Below are positions 32,657 to 37,685 of a stretch of DNA of 37,685 nt, in pieces. The stretch's first letter is position 1; each line of letters starts with the position of its first letter. The DNA lies in the NCBI GenBank assembly GCA_023663205.1, contig JAMPHX010000007.1:1-37685 (forward strand), given 5' to 3'. The notes below the pieces were generated by a model. That model was not told where the DNA came from. It searched no databases and saw only the letters and a list, made by a program, of their open reading frames with translations. A program made the translations under genes and the position numbers. This DNA is from Corallococcus sp. GTDB taxonomy: Bacteria > Bacillota > Clostridia > Christensenellales > CAG-314.

Positions 32657-33274
32657 ATGTTGAAATCAACGGCAATGGTCGGAAAAGACGTAATAAACTC
32701 AAACGACGGAAAAGTGCTGGGCAAAGTAAACAAAATAGTAGCCGACGGCAAAGCGCGCAATGCCGCGTTGCTGCTTGACGACGGCTCGGTAATTTGTTCG
32801 CAAAGCGTACGCGCCGTCAAAAACAACGTATGCGTTGACGGCTATGTAAATGCCGACTTCCGAATAGACGCCGACTCAAAACACGTCTACGACACCGCCG
32901 GCAAATACTTGGGACAGGTACACTGTGCGGTTTTTAACAAAAACATGAAGGTTCGTCACTTTGAAATAAACGGACAAAAGTACCTTCCTTCGCGTGTATC
33001 GGCGTTGGGGGATATTATGCTTATAAAGACGCCTTCCGCAAAACCGTCCCAAAGCCGCGCCAAACCCAAGGCGGCGGTACCTTCCCAAAAACCCGTGACG
33101 ACGTTTAGGCACACGGGAGATTTTTCGTTCCTTATAGGCAAACGCTGCGACAAAAACATAACCAATTTCCAAGGCGAAATAATGGTGAAAGAAAATGCGT
33201 GGATTACCAAAGACATTCTCCGTCAAGCCAAAGTAAACGGCAAACTTACGGAACTTTCGCTGCATTGCCGCTGA
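32657..33274 (+). CDS. PRC-barrel domain protein
   Basis: 205 residues from the ATG at 32657, set by GGAGG seven bases upstream. Two PRC-barrel-like repeats (about 5-60, VGKDVINSNDGKVLGKVNKI; about 75-120, with VYDTAGKYLGQVHCAVFN), a basic linker (SAKPSQSRAKPKAAVPSQKP), and a C-terminal domain (about 155-205, LIGKRCDKNITNFQGEIMV, ending KLTELSLHC) common in Clostridial PRC proteins. PRC barrels bind RNA or other proteins, as in RimM and photosystem assembly. A -10-like TATAAT is at 32608-32613. It is divergent from the SPFH operon. Confidence 0.85.
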   Translation: MLKSTAMVGKDVINSNDGKVLGKVNKIVADGKARNAALLLDDGSVICSQSVRAVKNNVCVDGYVNADFRIDADSKHVYDTAGKYLGQVHCAVFNKNMKVRHFEINGQKYLPSRVSALGDIMLIKTPSAKPSQSRAKPKAAVPSQKPVTTFRHTGDFSFLIGKRCDKNITNFQGEIMVKENAWITKDILRQAKVNGKLTELSLHCR

Positions 33275-33343
33275 CAAATAAACGGTATCGACCGCGCAAC
33301 AAAATCCTTCTGCAACAAACAGCGTGTGCAAGCAACTTTAAAC

Positions 33344-33370
33344 AAAAAAACGCCGCGCTTTCTGCGCGGC
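33344..33370 (-). terminator. Minus-strand terminator hairpin with no coding gene upstream
   Basis: GCCGCGC (33352-33358) pairs with GCGCGGC (33364-33370), 5-base loop; on the minus strand it is followed by seven T residues. No minus-strand gene precedes it. Confidence 0.65.
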
Positions 33371-33407
33371 ATAAAAAGAGGGAGTGCGTCAACCGAATCG
33401 CTTTACA

Positions 33408-33436
33408 ATTATAGAGGAGATTAAACATAAACACAA
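33408..33436 (-). promoter_or_regulatory. Possible minus-strand promoter of a short RNA
   Basis: -35 TTGTGT (33431-33436), 17-base spacer, -10 TATAAT (33408-33413). With the terminator at 33344-33370 it would give an RNA of about 55-60 bases. The -35 matches only 3 of 6 consensus bases. Confidence 0.3.
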
Positions 33437-33894
33437 AAGAGGTTTACAGTCGATTTCGGTTGACTTAAACACAGTATAATGCAAAAATCTTTAACTAACC
33501 TTAAAATTTCAAAAAAGTTGTTTTTCCGCAAATTTTCGCAATCGGACGAATATCGGGTATCAAAGCATACAACCGATACTGTTATATCGGAGCAATACCG
33601 CCGTCACAAAATACATATTAAACTCGGTCAATTATTTAATAACAACGCGCAAATTGTTTTTAGCGTATTTCCTTTGTATTGTCGTAAACCGTCTTGCAAT
33701 TGCAATGCAAATTGTTTGCAAACGTCGCCTCTCTGTCCAATCCGACACAACGCCTTTGATTTGAAGAAAGAAATCCAAATAACCGACAACGGTATACCTA
33801 CCTCTTACGTAAAGCCTTACACGCCATTGTAAGGCAACTCGGCGCGCCGAAAAAGCCATTCAGTTACTTTTAAGTGATTTTTACTACAATATCG

Positions 33895-33923
33895 TTGAAA
33901 ATTACAAGTATAAATGGTACAAT
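33895..33923 (+). promoter_or_regulatory. Promoter of the two-component operon
   Basis: -35 TTGAAA (33895-33900), 17-base spacer, -10 TACAAT (33918-33923), about 20 bases before the start codon. Confidence 0.8.
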
Positions 33924-33942
33924 AAAACCAAGAGGAGTTACT

Positions 33943-34617
33943 ATGAAAATACTGATTGTTGACGACGAAGTCAAACTTGCCGACGCCTTAGGACAACTGT
34001 TCAAACAAAACAAATGCGTTGTAGACGTAGTATACGACGGCGAGGACGGATTGTACTGCGCACAAAACGGCGATTACGACGTAATAGTTTTGGACGTAAT
34101 GATGCCCAAACTAAACGGGTTTGAAGTGGTAAAAAAACTCCGCCAAGACAAAAACGACGTACCGGTATTGCTTCTTACGGCAAAAGACGACGTTGCCAGT
34201 AAGGTTACGGGCTTAGATTGCGGCGCGGACGATTACCTAAGCAAACCGTTTGCCTCGGAAGAACTGCTTGCGCGCGTTCGGGCGCTTGCAAGACGCCAAT
34301 CAAAAGTCGTAATAGACGTGTTGAGTTACAAAGATATAACTCTCGATACATCCAACTACACGTTGTCTTGCGGCGACAAAAGCGTAAGTCTTGGAGCAAA
34401 AGAATACGGCATACTCAAACTGATGCTGACAAACCCCACGCAGGTAATAAGCAAAGATACCATTATTTCCAAAATTTGGGGGCTTGACAGCGATATAACG
34501 GAAAACAATATCGAAGCGTATATGTCTTTTTTGCGCAAAAAACTGTACTTTATCGGCAGCAAATTGACAATACTTACCAAACGTATGTTGGGTTACTACT
34601 TGGAGATTGACGGTTGA
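33943..34617 (+). CDS. OmpR-family response regulator
   Basis: 224 residues from ATG at 33943 (AGAGGAG upstream). N-terminal receiver domain with the acidic pocket VDDE (7-9), phospho-acceptor Asp51 in VLDVMMPKLNG, conserved Thr (LLTAKDD) and Lys (YLSKPF). The C-terminal part is a winged helix of the OmpR/PhoB type (SLGAKEYGILKLMLTNP, then SKIWGLDSDITENNIEAY, FLRKKL). It should bind DNA when phosphorylated by the kinase encoded immediately downstream. Regulon and signal unknown. Confidence 0.95.
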   Translation: MKILIVDDEVKLADALGQLFKQNKCVVDVVYDGEDGLYCAQNGDYDVIVLDVMMPKLNGFEVVKKLRQDKNDVPVLLLTAKDDVASKVTGLDCGADDYLSKPFASEELLARVRALARRQSKVVIDVLSYKDITLDTSNYTLSCGDKSVSLGAKEYGILKLMLTNPTQVISKDTIISKIWGLDSDITENNIEAYMSFLRKKLYFIGSKLTILTKRMLGYYLEIDG

Positions 34618-35861
34618 TTGACAAACTTAGAAACAAAATTGCGCTTATAAACCTTGTGCTTATGAGTTTGATACTTTTGGTTGCGCTGCTTGTCGTATTT
34701 TCGGTGGGATTTTCGCGTATACAAGAGGAAAGCGAAAAACGTATGCGAATGGTACTGAACGGCAGTATTACCCCCGAACAGTTGCGCTACGACGAAACCT
34801 ACTTTGACGTGCAACTTCTCCTCATTGACCCCGACACGTTGGAAACGGAAGTAATAGGCAACCAAAACCGTCCCGAACAACTGCAAGATATCGAGGCGTG
34901 CGCCAAAATCGTAGTTTCCGGAGCGGCGGATAGCGGCTATTTGTTTTCAATGCGGTGCCGTTACGTCAAGGATTACGACCCTGTAAACAATGTCGTGCGC
35001 GTTGCGGTGCTTGACGGATTTGCCGCCACAAACAGTTTCGGCAGATATACAGTACTTGCGGTGATAGCCACATTGATGTCGCTGATATGCTTTTTTGTAA
35101 TAAGTTATCTGCTTGCCAACATTGCGCTTAAACCTATTGAAGAAAGTTGGAACAAACAGCGTCAGTTTGTGGCGGACGCGTCGCACGAACTCAAAACGCC
35201 CATTTCCGTAATAATGGCAAACACCGACATACTTATGTCGCACCCCGAAGAAATTTCGCCCGACCAAATGAAATGGCTGGAAAACACAAGAAGCGAAGCC
35301 GAACGTATGAAAGTGCTTGTACAAAACCTGCTGTTTCTTGCCAAAAACGATGCGGAAGCAACCATACAAATGGAAGAAGTAAACCTATCCGACTGCGCCG
35401 GCAAAATCGCGCTTGCACATGACGCAATATTTTACGAAAGCGGCAAACTGTTCGATTACGATATAACCCGCAAAGCAAATGTATACGGCAACGAACAGCA
35501 ACTCAAACAGTTGGTAACGATACTTCTCGATAACGCCAACAAATACTCTACCGGCGTCGGCAACGTGCAACTGACACTGAATGTAAGCGGCAAATTTGCG
35601 GTAATGCGCGTTTCAAACGACAGCGCGCCTCTCGACGAAAAACAACTTGAAAAACTGTTTGACAGGTTTTACACCCTCGACACCGCACACAACAAAAATA
35701 CCAGCGGAAACGGATTGGGACTTTCCATTGCAAAAACAATCTGCGAAACGCACGGCGGCAAAATAAAAGCGCTGTACGGCGACAATCGTATGTCGTTTGT
35801 AGTGTTTCTGCCGCTACTTACCAAAAAGAACTCAAAGAAGGATTTGCCCGCGGCGGAATAA
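34614..35861 (+). CDS. Sensor histidine kinase
   Basis: 415 residues from a TTG start that overlaps the regulator's stop (TTGA) with GGAG upstream. Two transmembrane helices (about 9-33 and 145-170) bracket an extracytoplasmic sensor of about 110 residues with no recognised ligand domain. No HAMP domain is obvious between the second helix and the dimerisation domain. The H-box is FVADASHELKTPISVI with His191, followed by the ATPase N-box LLDNANKYS, FDRFYTLD and NGLGLSIAK. HPK1-type kinase that pairs with the OmpR-family regulator just upstream. Confidence 0.95.
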   Translation: MIDKLRNKIALINLVLMSLILLVALLVVFSVGFSRIQEESEKRMRMVLNGSITPEQLRYDETYFDVQLLLIDPDTLETEVIGNQNRPEQLQDIEACAKIVVSGAADSGYLFSMRCRYVKDYDPVNNVVRVAVLDGFAATNSFGRYTVLAVIATLMSLICFFVISYLLANIALKPIEESWNKQRQFVADASHELKTPISVIMANTDILMSHPEEISPDQMKWLENTRSEAERMKVLVQNLLFLAKNDAEATIQMEEVNLSDCAGKIALAHDAIFYESGKLFDYDITRKANVYGNEQQLKQLVTILLDNANKYSTGVGNVQLTLNVSGKFAVMRVSNDSAPLDEKQLEKLFDRFYTLDTAHNKNTSGNGLGLSIAKTICETHGGKIKALYGDNRMSFVVFLPLLTKKNSKKDLPAAE

Positions 35862-36284
35862 TCCGCTTTGCTCTTTACTGCCGCCTATTGTCTCAATAGC
35901 AAATACCGTTGACCCGACTGTTGGCAAAGTATTGCCTTGCCGTGTCGTACTCAAAGAGGTATTTACAGTTGTTTTTGACTTTGAACTCACCTTTTGGCAA
36001 GCGTATTTTCCACGTTTTGCAAAACCTCAAACCGCATTTACGCTTAGTATAAACGTCGCGCAAACCATATACCCCTCCCACACTCTATGAGCATTTGTTA
36101 CGGGTCAAATGCGACGGACATTTGCAGCCCGCCCGACAGCGACATTAGTGTTTCGGAGATGAATTTATCTTTTACAACAAATAAACTTGTACCGTTTCGG
36201 ATAAAATTTAACGGACTTTACCGCAGTAAGCAAAGTCCGTTTTTTTCGTAAAAATATTTTGTTAAACCGTTTGGTTATTCCGCA
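35862..36284. other. Intergenic region between convergent units
   Basis: No gene assigned. A 62-codon minus-strand GTG frame (35893-36081) with a GGGAGGGG-like upstream has no recognisable motif; it may be a gene remnant. The main structure is the terminator at 36211-36246. Confidence 0.55.
36211..36246 (+). terminator. Terminator between the histidine kinase and cvpA
   Basis: Perfect 9-bp stem ACGGACTTT (36211-36219) with AAAGTCCGT (36232-36240) followed by TTTTTT on the plus strand. It is about 350 bases after the kinase stop and 45 bases downstream of cvpA on the other strand, where a weaker T-rich tail may allow bidirectional use. Confidence 0.8.
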
Positions 36285-36812
36285 CTATTCGGCGGGCGTC
36301 GCAGGAACTTGCGTGGTAATCATATTTACAATCCAATCGCCTATTACGTTGTTTGAATACAAATTCTTGACGCACCAACTGTTTTGCAATGGCTCTTGCA
36401 GAAAATCTTTGACGGGTTGAATAAATCCTTCGGGAGTATTGAGTACAAGCGAAACTATTACAGCAAACAGCACGTATACTATGCCTACGCCTATTACCAA
36501 ACCCAATATTCTGTCCAAAGCCTTGAACAGTTTTACCTTGTCAAAAGCGCGCATAATAAGCATTGTAATCAATTTGTACACAATTACAAGAACGACAAAC
36601 GTCGCAATAAGCGCAACAATTTGACGCGTCCCTTCCGACTCTATTACCGAAGCAAGCCACTCCGTGGGGTACTTGTACAGATACGCAGTACCGATAGACA
36701 CCACAAATATGCCTGCCAAGTCAAACAACTGCTTTAAAAATCCTTTGAATATGCCGACAATCAAGCCTATTACTGCCGAACCGAATATTACGTAATCTAC
36801 CCAATTGAACAT
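36285..36812 (-). CDS. CvpA-family membrane protein
   Basis: 175 residues with four transmembrane helices. The N-terminus (NWVDYVIFGSAVIGLIVGIF, then KGFLKQLFDLAGI) and the later ALDRILGLVIGVGIVYVLFA, with the conserved Gly-rich fourth helix, are those of the CvpA family. CvpA is required for colicin V production in E. coli and for envelope integrity more widely; in Firmicutes its role is unclear. AGGAGG lies nine bases before the ATG. It follows the DUF4097-type gene by 12 bases, so the two are co-transcribed. Confidence 0.93.
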   Translation of the reverse strand: MFNWVDYVIFGSAVIGLIVGIFKGFLKQLFDLAGIFVVSIGTAYLYKYPTEWLASVIESEGTRQIVALIATFVVLVIVYKLITMLIMRAFDKVKLFKALDRILGLVIGVGIVYVLFAVIVSLVLNTPEGFIQPVKDFLQEPLQNSWCVKNLYSNNVIGDWIVNMITTQVPATPAE

Positions 36813-36824
36813 TCCGTATACCTC

Positions 36825-37685
36825 CTATTTGTGTTCATGCGACACAAAGTCTATATCTATGCTGCCCGTGCTGCCGCTTACTTCCAGTAAACAGTCTGCG
36901 GACGTTCCCTGCTGATTCTCCACGTTGCAACTGCCGGAGCCTTTGTTTACCCGTACGGTGTAATCCGCCTTGCTGCCTATTACTTTGCAATCTATTGCGC
37001 CCGTTGTAACCTTCAAACTAATCTTATCCGAACGGATTGAATCCGCCTGTATTGTGCCGGTTGTTGCTGCAAGCGTTACGGATTGGGCGGTCAAACCGTC
37101 GGTATTAACTGCGCCTGTTGTTGTCGACATTGCAATGCTCGGCGCGGAAATGTTTTGGGCGGAAATTGCTCCCGTTGTAGTAACCGTCTTGACAAAGTTC
37201 GTTGCGGAAACATCATTCAAGTTTACCGCCGCCGTCGTTGCGTTGGCGGAAAACTCGGATACGTTTGCGGTTTTTATATTAACATACCCCACATTGGTAT
37301 TTATGTCAACGGTTTGAGCGGTTATATTTTCCGTTTGCACGGTATTTACCTCGCCGTCGATACTTATTTGACCGCAAGATAAATTTTTGACTACGACTTC
37401 GCCGACCTTGCACTTTACGGTAACTTTGTCGACAGAACCGTTCAACTTGATTACCACAAATTTCTTGCTGCCTTGAAGCCACGTTTCAAACCACTTTGTA
37501 AAGAAGTTTGCGCTTTCCGTTTGGGTAAAAGATATTACTCCGTCATTTGCCGCGTCGGCGTCCAATACCGCGCAATCATCTACGATAAACGATACGGAAG
37601 AATATTCAAACTCGCCCTGCTCGACAAATACCGAGTAAGTATCGGCGGTTACGTTTATTTCTTTTACCGCGCCGCTGCCTATATT
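36825..37685 (-). CDS. DUF4097-type beta-solenoid protein, 3' part (5' end outside window)
   Basis: The open frame reaches the right edge (first codon at 37685), so about 286 residues of the C-terminal part are visible and the start is missing. The visible chain is a series of short parallel beta rungs with repeated TTGAI, TTGAV and TTGTI turns (for example VTTTGAISAQNI, STTTGAVNTDG, AATTGTIQADS), ending in SGSTGSIDIDFVSHEHK. This is the DUF4097/DUF2807 type repeat. No membrane helix is in the visible part. It resembles in architecture the DUF2807-like gene at 12663-13352, but with different sequence. It is directly upstream of cvpA. Confidence 0.8.
   Translation of the reverse strand, partial: NIGSGAVKEINVTADTYSVFVEQGEFEYSSVSFIVDDCAVLDADAANDGVISFTQTESANFFTKWFETWLQGSKKFVVIKLNGSVDKVTVKCKVGEVVVKNLSCGQISIDGEVNTVQTENITAQTVDINTNVGYVNIKTANVSEFSANATTAAVNLNDVSATNFVKTVTTTGAISAQNISAPSIAMSTTTGAVNTDGLTAQSVTLAATTGTIQADSIRSDKISLKVTTGAIDCKVIGSKADYTVRVNKGSGSCNVENQQGTSADCLLEVSGSTGSIDIDFVSHEHK

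Larger units (their letters stand above)
33275..33942. other. Intergenic region before the two-component system
   Basis: No credible gene; an open frame at 33479-33832 has no ribosome binding site. Contains a minus-strand terminator hairpin (33344-33370) with a possible minus-strand promoter (33408-33436), an isolated plus-strand TATAAT (33475-33480), the hairpin GCCTTACA/TGTAAGGC (33814-33835) and the promoter of the response regulator. Confidence 0.65.

Noticed and set aside
33479..33832. 117-codon plus-strand frame near a TATAAT box
   Set aside because: Starts at the -10-like site itself, so no leader or ribosome binding site; composition like non-coding DNA.
35893..36081. 62-codon minus-strand GTG frame
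   Set aside because: A purine-rich upstream is present, but no motif or homology-like pattern; kept only as a possible remnant.

Overview
The window looks like chromosomal sequence from a low-to-mid GC, Gram-positive-type (Clostridia-like) bacterium, probably uncultivated. The evidence is QueH-type queuosine synthesis, DUF2089, DUF1858 and DUF308 families, an RsgI-like anti-sigma factor, lipoprotein signals of the Firmicutes kind, strong AGGAGG ribosome binding sites, sigma-A promoters (TTGACA-17-TATAAT) and frequent TTG/GTG starts. The assignment is an inference from gene content; no 16S gene is present.

Layout. 1-4758 (+): the 3' part of metG, then tatD, a TatD-linked radical SAM gene, queH and a DUF308 membrane protein. 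5148-6328 (-): a trypsin-like lipoprotein protease with its own promoter. 6460-14553 (-): a tightly packed seven-gene operon reading DUF2089 regulator, SHOCT/coiled-coil protein, DUF2807-like protein, TldD, TldE, and the two halves of a heterodimeric ABC exporter, with a consensus promoter and an end hairpin. 14554-16250: a repeat-rich, gene-poor stretch with tandem repeats, REP-like repeats, one AT-rich orphan gene, a structured candidate RNA, a tRNA-Glu(CTC) and a second copy of the tRNA terminator hairpin about 1 kb away. 16676-18757 (-): an ECF sigma factor gene interrupted by a one-base frameshift, overlapped by its RsgI-like anti-sigma gene. 18906-20962 (-): an iron-type alcohol dehydrogenase followed by rsmA. 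21304-24511 (-): a small membrane protein and a 5'-nucleotidase-family lipoprotein. 24545-25661 (-): rpsF-ssb-rpsR with promoter, leader hairpin and terminator. 25799-26584 (+): a formate/nitrite-family channel. 26641-27420 (-): a candidate small RNA and a decayed BspA-like leucine-rich repeat gene. 27712-32447 (-): alpha/beta hydrolase with ung, a one-TM protein, and an SPFH - zinc ribbon - DUF1858 group. 32657-35861 (+): a PRC-barrel protein and a two-component system. 36285-37685 (-): cvpA and the 3' part of a DUF4097-type gene.

How the genes may work together. The most distinctive unit is the 14.5-6.5 kb operon, which joins a putative DNA-binding regulator and two small beta-solenoid/coiled-coil proteins to the TldD/TldE peptide-maturation protease and an ABC exporter. 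No precursor peptide gene was recognised, so a peptide processing and export role is only a hypothesis. The ECF sigma/RsgI-like pair, the two-component system and the adhesin-like DUF2807/DUF4097 proteins suggest several envelope-sensing modules, but their signals cannot be read from the sequence.
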